Part shown: positions 1 to 8,456 of the stretch, one piece after another | Position numbering within the stretch: the stretch's first letter is position 1 | How the letters are laid out: each line of letters begins with the position of its first letter | NCBI RefSeq assembly: GCF_003568845.1 | Contig: NZ_CP030126.1 | Location: forward strand, 895,001-959,000 | From: Indioceanicola profundi | Lineage (GTDB): Bacteria; Pseudomonadota; Alphaproteobacteria; Azospirillales; Azospirillaceae | Reading direction: 5' to 3' | Length of the DNA: 64,000 bases | Position numbers and translations under genes: made by a program | The notes under the pieces: model-generated | What the model was told of the DNA's origin: nothing | Database searches by the model: none | What the model saw: the letters and a program-made list of their open reading frames with translations, nothing else

Positions 1-956
1 ACGTGCCCGCGCAGCCCGTGCTGCTGGACATCACGACGGAGAACGGTCCCGTTCCGGCTCTGGTCGGCCCGACGAAGCAGGGCGACATCTATGTGCTGGA
101 TCGCCGCACGGGAGAGCCGATCATTCCGATCCGGGAGGTTCCGGCCCCGGGCGGCGCCATCCCGGAGGATTTCACGGCCCCGACGCAGCCCGTCTCCGGC
201 CTCACCTTCATGCCCGAGCCCCTTGAGGGGAAGGACATGTGGGGCGCCAGCCTGTTCGATCAGCTCGCCTGCCGCATCCAGTTCCGCTCCCTGCGCTATG
301 AGGGGCGGTACACCCCGCCCTCGCTGGAGGGAACGCTGGTCTACCCCGGCAATTTCGGCGTCTTCAACTGGGGTTCGATAGCTGTCGATCCGGTGCGGCA
401 GGTGATGTTCGGCATGCCGACATATCTGGCCTTCACCTCGCAACTCATTCCGCGAGAGGAAATCGATCCGGACCAGCGGGCCAATGCGGGCGAGGCCGGG
501 CTGAACCTCAATGTCGGTGGACCCTATGGCGTGATCATGCAGCCCTTCACCTCGCCCTTGGGGTTCCCCTGCCAAGCCCCGCCCTGGGGGTATGTCGCCG
601 GCGCGAACCTGCGCACAGGGGAGATTGTCTGGATGCACAAGAACGGGACCATCCGGGACGCCGGACCTGTGGCGCTGCCCCCGATCAAGCTGGGCGTTCC
701 AGGCATCGGCGGGCCGATCATCACGGCCGGCGGGGTAGCCTTCCTGGCAGCCAGTATCGACAATTATCTCCGCGCCTACGATGTCAGCACGGGCGAGCAG
801 CTCTGGCAGCAGCGCCTGCCAGCCGGCGGACAGGCCACACCGATGACCTATACGGCGGGCGACCGGCAGTTCGTTGTCCAGGTCGCAGGAGGCCATGGCT
901 CGATCGGTACCGATCCAGGCGATTATGTGATCGCCTATACGCTGCCACGCCCCTGA
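1..956 (+). CDS. gcd: PQQ-dependent membrane glucose dehydrogenase, C-terminal part (truncated by window start)
   Basis: Open from the window edge in the frame beginning at base 3; the true start lies upstream, so the GTG at base 3 is not a start. The 317 visible residues match the C-terminal beta-propeller of quinoprotein glucose dehydrogenases: repeated PQQ-enzyme blades (GDIYVLDRRTGE, NLRTGEIVW, DVSTGEQLW) and the end of the propeller (GGHGSIGTDPGDYVIAYTLP). Family role: oxidation of glucose or other aldoses to lactones in the periplasm, passing electrons to ubiquinone. The N-terminal membrane anchor that separates Gcd from other quinoproteins is outside the window, so a quinate or polyol dehydrogenase of the same family cannot be fully excluded. 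Confidence 0.85.
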   Translation, partial: VPAQPVLLDITTENGPVPALVGPTKQGDIYVLDRRTGEPIIPIREVPAPGGAIPEDFTAPTQPVSGLTFMPEPLEGKDMWGASLFDQLACRIQFRSLRYEGRYTPPSLEGTLVYPGNFGVFNWGSIAVDPVRQVMFGMPTYLAFTSQLIPREEIDPDQRANAGEAGLNLNVGGPYGVIMQPFTSPLGFPCQAPPWGYVAGANLRTGEIVWMHKNGTIRDAGPVALPPIKLGVPGIGGPIITAGGVAFLAASIDNYLRAYDVSTGEQLWQQRLPAGGQATPMTYTAGDRQFVVQVAGGHGSIGTDPGDYVIAYTLPRP

Positions 957-1149
957 CGGCCGGTCCTTTTCGCTACCAGCTCCGTGGGACAGGGGCTGGT
1001 CCAGGTCTGCAATCGCACTATCCTCGATTACGTGGAGAGCCCTCCACAGTCGAACTAATCCCGACGAATGCAGCCGCGCGGGTCACGTCCTAAGGGTCTG
1101 GTAACCCAGGCGTGTCCAGTATGGCGCAGGTGTTGGAAGCCGCGCCGCC

Positions 1150-2406
1150 ATGGCGACACGGCTCGGTCTATGGCAGTGCGAGATGCAGATCGGAAAGCAG
1201 AAGTTTCTGAAGCTCGGCCTCGGCGGCGTGCTGGCGCTGGTGGGCGGATATATCCTCCTCAGCGAAGGCATCGCTGTGGTGAGCGCCGATGCAGTGGTGA
1301 ATGCACGCGTGGCGCTGGTGCGGGCCCCGATCGACGGCGTCCTGTCGCTTCAGCCCCGGCAGATCGGCGAGGCGGTTCGGCAGGGGGAGCCGTTGGGCAG
1401 TCTCAATGACGTCCGAGCCGATACGGCCCGCCTGCTCGACCTGCAGCAGATGGAATCCGAACTGGCAGCCGATGTGCAGCGCGCCGGCTCCCAACTGGAA
1501 AGCGTACAGGGCAGCCTTGGCCAGCTTCAGGGGCGGAGCGATGCCTACCGCACCGGCCGCATCGCCCAGCTCGAGGCGGAGATCGACGTCGCCCGTGCCC
1601 TGCGGTCTGCCGCCCTGGCGCGGCTGGAGGAGAGCGGCGCGTCGCTGAAGCGGGCTCAGGAGCTGCGGGACAAGGGCAGCCAGTCCATCGCCTCGCTGGA
1701 CAAGGCGCGGACGGCGCGCGACGTCGATATGAAGGATGCGGAGGCGGCCGAGGCGCGTCTGCGGTCATTGGAGATCCAGCTTGCCGCCGCCCGCGAAGGC
1801 ACCTTCCTCGGCGACAGCTTCAACGACACGCCCTTCAGCAGCCAGCGTGCCTTCGATCTGGAATTGCGAGAGGCGGAGCTCAGGTCCATGCTGGCCGACT
1901 ACCAGCAGCGGCTGGTAGCGGTTCGGGGGCAGATCGAGGCGGAGCGGGCGCGTGTGGCCCAGCTCCGCGATGCATTCCTGACCAGCCCGGTGGACGGGCT
2001 TGTCTGGGAGGCGCCGCTGGGCAACGCCGAGTATGCCCGCAAGGGGCAGGATCTTCTGCGTCTCCTCGACTGCTCGACCGTCATCGTCACGGCCAGCGTC
2101 GGGGAGAGCGACTACAACCGGCTGAAGGTCGGCGATGCAGCGCGGTTCCGCCTGTCCGGCACCTCCAAGGTGTTCGATGGCGTGATCCTGCGCCTCGCAG
2201 GGTCGGGCGCTGCGACGGTCTACAACAATCTGGCCATCGCACCGGGTGAGAAGCATCTCGAGCGCTTCGACGTAGCGCTCCGATTCCCCGATCTGCTGTC
2301 CGATCCGGAGGCCGGGTGCGCCGTCGGGCGGACGGGACGGGTCGTATTCACCGGAGCCCCGCGGGATATCTTCCGCTTCATCGGTCGCTGGCTCGGTTTC
2401 GCCTGA
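1150..2406 (+). CDS. HlyD/membrane-fusion-type protein of a polysaccharide synthase pair
   Basis: 418 residues. One N-terminal membrane helix (about 18-37), a first lipoyl-like half (APIDGVLSL), a long alpha-helical coiled-coil hairpin (about 100-270), then the second lipoyl half (SPVDGLVWE) and a beta-barrel region. This is the periplasmic adaptor architecture of HlyD proteins, but there is no ABC transporter next to it. The stop TGA shares its final A with the ATG of the GT2 synthase downstream, so the two are almost certainly co-translated. That pairing resembles the BgsB-BgsA glucan pair of Sinorhizobium and Alg44 of alginate systems. Likely role: carrying the nascent polysaccharide across the periplasm. 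Start could also be the ATG at 1183. Confidence 0.75.
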   Translation: MATRLGLWQCEMQIGKQKFLKLGLGGVLALVGGYILLSEGIAVVSADAVVNARVALVRAPIDGVLSLQPRQIGEAVRQGEPLGSLNDVRADTARLLDLQQMESELAADVQRAGSQLESVQGSLGQLQGRSDAYRTGRIAQLEAEIDVARALRSAALARLEESGASLKRAQELRDKGSQSIASLDKARTARDVDMKDAEAAEARLRSLEIQLAAAREGTFLGDSFNDTPFSSQRAFDLELREAELRSMLADYQQRLVAVRGQIEAERARVAQLRDAFLTSPVDGLVWEAPLGNAEYARKGQDLLRLLDCSTVIVTASVGESDYNRLKVGDAARFRLSGTSKVFDGVILRLAGSGAATVYNNLAIAPGEKHLERFDVALRFPDLLSDPEAGCAVGRTGRVVFTGAPRDIFRFIGRWLGFA

Positions 2407-4370
2407 TGATCCTCTCCGCGCTGCAGTCGAGTGTCGCGCTATCGCTGTTGCTCGGCGGCTTGGCGCTTGCGGTTCTGCCGTTCCTGGACCGGATGAACAC
2501 GCGGGTGCGCGTGGGCCTGTTCGGCCTGTCGGCGCTGCTGGGCCTGCGGTACTTATTGTGGCGGGTGACGGAGACGGTGCCATCGCCGGCCCTCACCGCG
2601 GACGTGCTGTTCTCCTATCTCTTCGTGGCGCTGGAGGGGCTGGCGGTGGTCAGCTCCTGCCTGTCCTTCCTGATCCTCTCGCGGGTCCGGGACCGACGGA
2701 GGGAAGCGACGGACCATGGCGGCTGGTGGGGCGCGGAGCCGCCCCAGGTCGATGTGTTGATCGCCACATACAATGAGGAGGAGGCGATCCTGGCCCGCAC
2801 CATCGCGGGCGCCGCAGGCATGGACCATACGCGCCTCAGGGTCTGGGTGCTGGATGACGGAAAGCGGGATTGGCTGCGGGACCTGTGTGCCGCAAAGGGC
2901 GTCGGCTATCTGCGCCGTCCCGACAACAAACATGCCAAGGCCGGCAACATCAATCACGCCCTGAACCATCTGGCCGGACTGGAAAGGTCGCCGGACTTCG
3001 TGGCGGTTCTGGATGCCGACTTCGTGCCGCACCGGAACTTCGTCAGCCGGGCGTTGGCTCTGTTCCACGATCCGGGCGTGGGACTTGTGCAGACGCCGCA
3101 GCACTTCTTCAACCCCGACCCGATCCAGGCCAACCTGAACATCAATCATGCCTATCCGGATGAGCAGCGCTTCTTCTTCGACCATGTGATGGCATCGAGG
3201 GATGCCTGGGGCATCGCCTTCTGCTGCGGCACCTCCTCCATGATCCGCTGGTCCGGGCTGCAGGCCATCGGCGGTTTCCCGACAGACAGCGTGACGGAGG
3301 ATTTTCTTGTCACGCTGAAGCTGAAGCAGATGGGGCTGCGCACCGTCTATCTGAATGAAAGGCTGAGCGATGGTCTGGCGCCAGAAGGGCTGAAGGAATA
3401 CATCACCCAGCGCGGACGCTGGTGTCTGGGGCTGGTCCAGATCATCCGCGGGCAAAACGGGCCGTTCGCCCGCAACCCTTTGACCTTCATGGACCGGCTG
3501 GGGTTGGTGGACAGCTTCCTCTACTGGTCGATCACCTTTTCCTTCCGGCTCGCCTGTTTCCTGGCGCCTCCGCTCTACTGGTTCCTGGGCGTCACGGTGG
3601 TGAATGCCACCCTGCCGGACGTGGTGGCCTATTTCCTGCCGTACTTCCTGATGGTGATGATCGCCCTGAACTGGACGACGCGGGGGCAGGTAGTCCCGAT
3701 CCTGACCGATGTCGGCCAGATGCTGACCATGTTCGAGATCAACCGCGCCGTGGTCACCGGGCTGCTGAAACCCAAGGGGCATGCCTTCAAGGTCACGGCC
3801 AAGGGCGGCGAGCGGGGACAGGTGGTGGTCCAGTGGGGGCTGCTGCGGCGCTTCGGCTGGCTGTTCGCGGCCAATCTGGGCGGCATGCTGTATGGCAGCC
3901 TGGCCGATTACGGGATCGAGGGCGGGGCAGGGGACGGCAAATGGATCGTTCTGTTCTGGACCTTCTACAATCTGGCCGCCCTGGCGCTTGCCATCATTGT
4001 CTGCATCGAACTGCCCCGCTACCGGCGGGATGAGCGCTTCGCCAGCAGCGAGGTGGTGCACATCGACATCGGCCACGCGCGGGACCGGGCTTTGCACCTG
4101 TTGGACATCTCCCTCGGCGGTGCGCGCGTGCAGGGCACCGCCGACTTGGCGCCGGGCGACGGCATGACCGTGAAGCTGGAGGGCGTCGGGGCGGTTCCGG
4201 CCACTCTGGTGGCGCAGCACGACGGCTTCTTCGCCGTTGCCTTCGCCAATGACCCGGAGCTGCGCGACCGGCTGATCCGTAAGCTCTATGCCGACGAATA
4301 TACGGGCGGCACCCCGAACGTCCGGATCACGGGCGTGCTGACGGGATTGGCGGAGCGGCTGTTCAGGTAG
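2406..4370 (+). CDS. Family 2 glycosyltransferase with C-terminal PilZ domain (c-di-GMP-responsive polysaccharide synthase)
   Basis: 654 residues, BcsA-like. N-terminal membrane helices, a cytosolic GT-A domain with DDG (150-152), the metal-binding DAD (203-205), TED with the catalytic base (297-299) and QRGRW (335-339), then more membrane helices and a C-terminal PilZ domain. Both c-di-GMP motifs are intact: RRDER (540-544) and DISLGG (567-572). The start at 2406 overlaps the stop of the adaptor gene by one base. No bcsB, bcsC or bcsZ accompanies it, so it is probably not a standard cellulose operon; mixed-linkage or beta-1,3-glucan synthases are closer in organisation. Substrate (UDP-glucose?) is inference. 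The 3' end overlaps the convergent Cache-HAMP gene by 8 bases. Confidence 0.85.
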   Translation: MILSALQSSVALSLLLGGLALAVLPFLDRMNTRVRVGLFGLSALLGLRYLLWRVTETVPSPALTADVLFSYLFVALEGLAVVSSCLSFLILSRVRDRRREATDHGGWWGAEPPQVDVLIATYNEEEAILARTIAGAAGMDHTRLRVWVLDDGKRDWLRDLCAAKGVGYLRRPDNKHAKAGNINHALNHLAGLERSPDFVAVLDADFVPHRNFVSRALALFHDPGVGLVQTPQHFFNPDPIQANLNINHAYPDEQRFFFDHVMASRDAWGIAFCCGTSSMIRWSGLQAIGGFPTDSVTEDFLVTLKLKQMGLRTVYLNERLSDGLAPEGLKEYITQRGRWCLGLVQIIRGQNGPFARNPLTFMDRLGLVDSFLYWSITFSFRLACFLAPPLYWFLGVTVVNATLPDVVAYFLPYFLMVMIALNWTTRGQVVPILTDVGQMLTMFEINRAVVTGLLKPKGHAFKVTAKGGERGQVVVQWGLLRRFGWLFAANLGGMLYGSLADYGIEGGAGDGKWIVLFWTFYNLAALALAIIVCIELPRYRRDERFASSEVVHIDIGHARDRALHLLDISLGGARVQGTADLAPGDGMTVKLEGVGAVPATLVAQHDGFFAVAFANDPELRDRLIRKLYADEYTGGTPNVRITGVLTGLAERLFR

Positions 4371-5553
4371 ATTTCGCCCTGACGGGGGCGGCCGGCTCCA
4401 TCTCCGCCAGTCGCGCCTCCAGATCGACCAGGGTTGCGGACAAGGTGGCGACCTCCGCATAGGCGCGGGTATAGGGCACATGGGCGGTCAGGTCGCCCTG
4501 GCGCACCCGCTCCGCAGCGGCAGCAACATCCGTCAACGGTCTGGTCACACGCCGTGCCAGCCATAGGCCCACCGCCAGGGCCAGGAGAGCGGCCGCAAGC
4601 CCGACGGTCGCCAGTTGCCAGCGGATGGCGCGGGCCGGGGCGAAGGCAACGTCGGCATCCTGGCGGACCACCACGATCCACCCCAGGCCGGGATAATCCC
4701 GGTAGCCATCAGATGGCGTGACGGCGGTCAAATATTCACGGCCATCGGGCCAGGTCTCCACCGAGGTGCGGCGCACCCCCTGGGCGGCGGCCTGCGTGCT
4801 GGGCAGCGTGAGCTGGCTGCCCAGCAGGTCAGGCGGGCCGAGCAGGACGGTTCCATTTTTCGCCAGGACCAGGCCCTCCGCGCCGCTGCCGCCCTGGGTG
4901 ATCGTGCCGAGGATGGAACGCTGCACCTCATCCGCCCAGGTCCAGCTCAGATGTCCGCCAAGGACGGCAACGGGAACGCCATCGGGGCGGGTTACCGGGG
5001 CGGCCACATCTACGAAGCGAACGGGGCTGCCGTCCGGCGCGGGGCCGAGAAGTTTGGCCAGAAGGACCGCATCATGCACATCGCCGACGAAGGGACCTTG
5101 CAGTGCGCCGCGGAACCAGGGGCGGTTGGAGACGTCCTGCCCCTCCAGCATGGAATCGGTTGCGACCAGGACCTGGCCGGCGGAGGCGGCCAGCCCGATC
5201 CAGCCATATTCCGGGGCCGAGGCCTGCATAGCCTCGATTGCCGCCCGTAGCCGTGACTGAGCGTCGGGCGACAGGTCCGAACCGAGTACGGCAGCAAGGG
5301 AGCGGACATCCGCCAAACGTTCCTGAAGGCCCTGGTCCAGCCGTTCCGTCACCCGGTCCGCCAGATTCTGGAAACGGCCGCTGACATAGGCCTCGACGCG
5401 TGCCGTGGCCGTTCCGCCTACGATCACGCTGACCCCGATGATGGGAACCGCGGTGACTGCGGCGACGGCCAGTGAGACAAGGCGGAAGAGGGATGGGGGG
5501 CGGCTCGGCATTTTGGCAATCTTCGGAAACAGGCTTCGCAAGCCTGCTGTCAT
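4363..5553 (-). CDS. Membrane sensor protein with periplasmic dCache-type domain and HAMP, no output domain
   Basis: 396 residues. Transmembrane helix about 24-47, a large periplasmic region with dCache features (YGWIGLAASAGQVLVATD, the NRPWFRGAL motif, DYPGLGWIVVVRQD), second helix about 313-333, a HAMP domain (RRVTRPLTDVAAAAERVRQGDL) and then only a short tail ending in KST. Typical relatives continue into a histidine kinase, GGDEF or chemoreceptor module; here translation stops right after HAMP. The stop lies inside the last codons of the convergent GT2-PilZ gene. Possible role: ligand-sensing partner acting through protein contact on the adjacent synthase or a separate cyclase (inference). 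Truncation of a larger gene is the alternative, but no remnant output module is seen downstream. Confidence 0.7.
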   Translation of the reverse strand: MTAGLRSLFPKIAKMPSRPPSLFRLVSLAVAAVTAVPIIGVSVIVGGTATARVEAYVSGRFQNLADRVTERLDQGLQERLADVRSLAAVLGSDLSPDAQSRLRAAIEAMQASAPEYGWIGLAASAGQVLVATDSMLEGQDVSNRPWFRGALQGPFVGDVHDAVLLAKLLGPAPDGSPVRFVDVAAPVTRPDGVPVAVLGGHLSWTWADEVQRSILGTITQGGSGAEGLVLAKNGTVLLGPPDLLGSQLTLPSTQAAAQGVRRTSVETWPDGREYLTAVTPSDGYRDYPGLGWIVVVRQDADVAFAPARAIRWQLATVGLAAALLALAVGLWLARRVTRPLTDVAAAAERVRQGDLTAHVPYTRAYAEVATLSATLVDLEARLAEMEPAAPVRAKST

Positions 5554-5611
5554 AGCCGGCCCATTGTAAAGGATCGGTTGCGCTGCCGACCTTTCAAGTG
5601 CGCATGGATTG

Positions 5612-6139
5612 TCATCCGCCCCAATGGCGCAACAGGGGACCGGTCGGGCCGAACAGCGGGTCTGTCCCGGGAAGCGGAACGGCGCGCACCTTGTCCAGCA
5701 GGGCCGGCTTTACTGGTCGGTCGTCCCGGTTCATGTCCGGCTCCTGACCGTCCGGATAGCTTCCAATCACCAGGAAGTCGCTGCTGGCACCAAGATTCTT
5801 GTGCCCGACTCCTGCGGGAATCACGACCATGTCGCCGGCCGCCACCTCCGCCACGACCCCGTCTGGCCCGCCGAAGCAGACCCTGGCCGTGCCGGCGGCG
5901 ATGCCAAGCGCCTCATGGGCCGTCGTGTGGAAATGGTGATAGCTGTAGATGCCGTCCCGCCAGCTTCCACCCCAGCCATTGCGATCGAACAGCTCCTCGA
6001 AGCCGCTGGCGGCATCGGACGCGCCGGATAGCGCGCCGCGGTAGATCACCAGCGGCAGCCGGTCATTGTTGGGCACGTTCGTGCCGGGCGGCAGAAGGTG
6101 GGTTTCAATACGGGGATCGGGTGTGGGCGTCGTCGTCAT
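5612..6139 (-). CDS. Cupin-domain protein
   Basis: About 175 residues with a single central cupin fold: YHHFHTTAHEALGIAAG fits the metal-binding cupin motif 1 with clustered histidines and a Glu, followed by GDMVVIPAGVGHKNLG as motif 2 with the last His. Similar short proteins are YjlB-like cupins of unknown substrate. The ATG at 6139 is chosen over the TTG at 6145 because a clear ATAGGAGC ribosome site lies 7-8 bases upstream. It stands alone between the Cache-HAMP gene (same strand) and a divergent DsrE-like gene. Enzyme or sensor role is not determinable. Confidence 0.7.
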   Translation of the reverse strand: MTTTPTPDPRIETHLLPPGTNVPNNDRLPLVIYRGALSGASDAASGFEELFDRNGWGGSWRDGIYSYHHFHTTAHEALGIAAGTARVCFGGPDGVVAEVAAGDMVVIPAGVGHKNLGASSDFLVIGSYPDGQEPDMNRDDRPVKPALLDKVRAVPLPGTDPLFGPTGPLLRHWGG

Positions 6140-6264
6140 GCGCAAGCTCCTATCCTGGTGTCGAATCCCGATGCAACAGTCATGGCCGGCGGCGGGTGCC
6201 CGTTGGGATTTGCCCTGTCCGCCCCGACACGGGCATGATGGCGGAAGCTCCTATTCGAAAGCGG

Positions 6265-6729
6265 ATGAAGCCCATGCCCCTGTTGCGGTCGATGACTGTG
6301 TTGTTGCTGGTCGGGCTCATGGGCTGCGCCGGCGCGCGGGCGGCTGAGACGGTGCTGGCCGACCCGCCGCCGAGTTTCGACAATCCCCGTCACATCATGC
6401 TGCAACTCACCAGCAGCGATCCGCAGATGATCAACAACATCCTCTACAACGCCGTGAACCTGCAGAAATTCTATGGGCAGGACAATGTGCGGATCGCCAT
6501 CGTGGCTTTCGGCGCCGGAATGGAGGCGCTTTATGAGAAGACCACGCCGGTGAAGGACCGCATCACCAGCCTTCAACAGTATGATGTGGAGTTCGTGGCC
6601 TGCGGCAACACGCTGGAAACGACCGGCCACACGGAAGATGAGCTGATCGATGGCGTGACCCTGGTTACTGCTGGCATCGCGGAGATCGTGGAGCGGCAGT
6701 TGCGCGGCTGGATCTATGTCCGGCCGTAG
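6265..6729 (+). CDS. Secreted DsrE-family protein
   Basis: 154 residues. N-terminal signal sequence (hydrophobic 11-19, then CAGARAAE; LMGC at 18-21 is a poor lipobox, so cleavage after ARAA is more likely). The body carries the hallmarks of the periplasmic DsrE family found near sulfur genes: MLQLTSSDP, INNILYNAVNLQKFYGQDNV and VEFVACGNT, with the conserved Cys at 113, and the ending GWIYVRP. DsrE-like proteins handle sulfane sulfur as persulfide carriers; a link to the sox cluster 1 kb away is inference. It converges on the secreted unknown at 6739. Start ATG 6265 was chosen because it begins the signal peptide; 6238 is an in-frame alternative. Confidence 0.75.
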   Translation: MKPMPLLRSMTVLLLVGLMGCAGARAAETVLADPPPSFDNPRHIMLQLTSSDPQMINNILYNAVNLQKFYGQDNVRIAIVAFGAGMEALYEKTTPVKDRITSLQQYDVEFVACGNTLETTGHTEDELIDGVTLVTAGIAEIVERQLRGWIYVRP

Positions 6730-6738
6730 GGCCACGGG

Positions 6739-7536
6739 TCAGGGAGCCGCCGGAGGTTCCATCGTGTCGGGCAGCCCCGCAAAGTGGCGGTACAGTGCGG
6801 CAGCGCGGTTGACCAGGCTTTCCGGCTGGCTGGTCACCAACCCCATGCTGCCCAGCCCGGTGCGGGAAAGCAGGCGGTAGGCCCAGCCTTCTTCCCGGCG
6901 CTCCAGCACATGCAGGGACTGAAGCGCGCCGGCATCGGCGATGGTCAGGAACAGCTTGCGGATCGGGGTCGCATTCTCGACCGTCAAGGCGATCCGATCC
7001 GGCTTCGCCTCCAGCAGCCGCATCCGGTAGATCACGGGATTGCCGGCCCGGTTGTCGGCCTGAACAAAATATTGTTCCGGTTCCGAAACCAGCTCCTCCG
7101 CCGTGAAATCCCCGCGCCGCGCCTCGTCATCGGGGCTGGAAAGAGCGGAGGAGTCGATGACCAGGATCTGCCATGCCTGATCGCTGACCGACCAGTATTT
7201 CAGGCCGCGCATCCCGGATACGGCGCCAAGCTGCGCCAGCAGCGCGTCCGTGTCCCCGTCGGCGGGGATGGTGCCGGTCAGCTCGACGAGAACGCGGTAT
7301 CCCGGCTCCGTCCAGCCGGTGCAGGGCGGCGGAATCCAGTCATCCGCATCCTCGCCCTCCATCCAGAGCCGCACGGTCGGGGCGGCGGTTGCCGACGGGG
7401 CCGGGCCGACATCGCAGGAAACGGGCGGAGGCTCCGTTGTCGGCTCGACCGCTGTGGCAGGGAGAGGGGTGGCGAGAGCCAGGCAGCAGAGAAGCAGCGC
7501 GCCGCAAGAGCAGGCGTGGCGGGGAAGCCGGATCAT
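6739..7536 (-). CDS. Secreted protein of unknown function at the end of the sox-hydrolase transcription unit
   Basis: 265 residues, not recognised. It has a signal peptide (about 1-28, ending TPLPATA), a proline-rich linker, and a mature domain with a Cys at PPPCTGW. The text GYRVLVELTG, GLKYWSVSDQAWQILVID and EQYFVQADNR suggests a beta-rich periplasmic domain. A GGGAG-type ribosome site precedes the ATG. It starts only 11 bases after the stop of the alpha/beta hydrolase gene, so both probably belong to one transcript. No catalytic motif could be named. Confidence 0.6.
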   Translation of the reverse strand: MIRLPRHACSCGALLLCCLALATPLPATAVEPTTEPPPVSCDVGPAPSATAAPTVRLWMEGEDADDWIPPPCTGWTEPGYRVLVELTGTIPADGDTDALLAQLGAVSGMRGLKYWSVSDQAWQILVIDSSALSSPDDEARRGDFTAEELVSEPEQYFVQADNRAGNPVIYRMRLLEAKPDRIALTVENATPIRKLFLTIADAGALQSLHVLERREEGWAYRLLSRTGLGSMGLVTSQPESLVNRAAALYRHFAGLPDTMEPPAAP

Positions 7537-7547
7537 GCGCCGCTCCC

Positions 7548-8393
7548 TTACTGGGCCAGGAAGGCGTCTATGGCATCGGCAGCATCGTCGGCTGCGAAGT
7601 CACGGAAGAAGTGATCGCCTTCGATCACCTGGAACGTCACCTTCTCCGCTGTGACCGCCTGCATCCGCTCCGGCAGGTCGGGCACCATGCTGTCGTCGCT
7701 GGCGGCCAGCATCAGCACCGGTATGTCGATCTGCGTCAGCAGGGCCGGCGTGTCATAGCGGCCGTCATCCTGGTAATAACCGCGGATCGCCCCGGCGCTG
7801 ACATGGGTGTCCGTACAGTTCAGGAATTTGGGCGCGGTCAACATGGCATCGTCCGGCTGCTCCGCCGCCAACTCCAGGAGGGGCTCGACCTCATCGCCCT
7901 GCGGCAGGCCTGTCGGCGCCACCAGGATGGCTTTGGTGACCAGCGGGTCCGGCGCCTCAGCCAGATAGCGGGCGACCTGATTGCCGCCGCGGCTGTGCCC
8001 CAGCAGCGCCACCGGACCGGCATCCTGGCTTTTCAGCCACTCGATCCAGCCGGCAAGTTCGGCCAGGGCATCCACCTGCCGGTGGGTGCTGGGTTCGGCG
8101 CAGTCATAGAAGCCCTCCCGCCCGTTCAGCCCCAGTGACAGTGTCACGGCCAGACTGCTGTGCCCGCGTTCGGCGAGACGCTCCTGGAACGCCTGCATGA
8201 TCTCCATGCCGCTGTGGCCCATCGTGCCGTGGAGCATGAGCGTGAGCCCGTCAGTCAGGCTCTTGCCCTCCGCCAGTTCAAGTTCCCCATAAACCGTCAG
8301 ACCATCCTGGTCGCGCGACACCTGCTCCGCCCCGGCGGGGAGGCCGCCGGCGAGCATGGCGAAAAGGGCGGCGCTGGCGGCGAAGGGGCGCAT
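7548..8393 (-). CDS. Secreted alpha/beta-hydrolase downstream of soxB
   Basis: 281 residues with a signal peptide (about 1-22, AGGLPAGAE). Alpha/beta-hydrolase core: oxyanion region LMLHGTMGHSG, nucleophile elbow GHSRGG, an acid residue near MLAASDDSMVPD and the catalytic His in EGDHFFRDFA. Likely an esterase or lipase-like enzyme in the periplasm, substrate unknown. It lies 63 bases after the soxB 3' end on the same strand; a weak stem (8431-8449) sits in that gap. The relation to sulfur oxidation is only by position. Confidence 0.75.
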   Translation of the reverse strand: MRPFAASAALFAMLAGGLPAGAEQVSRDQDGLTVYGELELAEGKSLTDGLTLMLHGTMGHSGMEIMQAFQERLAERGHSSLAVTLSLGLNGREGFYDCAEPSTHRQVDALAELAGWIEWLKSQDAGPVALLGHSRGGNQVARYLAEAPDPLVTKAILVAPTGLPQGDEVEPLLELAAEQPDDAMLTAPKFLNCTDTHVSAGAIRGYYQDDGRYDTPALLTQIDIPVLMLAASDDSMVPDLPERMQAVTAEKVTFQVIEGDHFFRDFAADDAADAIDAFLAQ

Positions 8394-8456
8394 GGAGACT
8401 TCCTGATGGTTTTTCCTAGGGTGCTATAACCCATTTGACGGGAAAATGGCCTGCCC

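Noticed and set aside
2553-4481. Long minus-strand frame (642 codons) opposite the GT2-PilZ gene
   Set aside because: It mirrors a GC-rich gene with complete family motifs; its own translation is Gln/His/Arg-rich with no recognisable domain.
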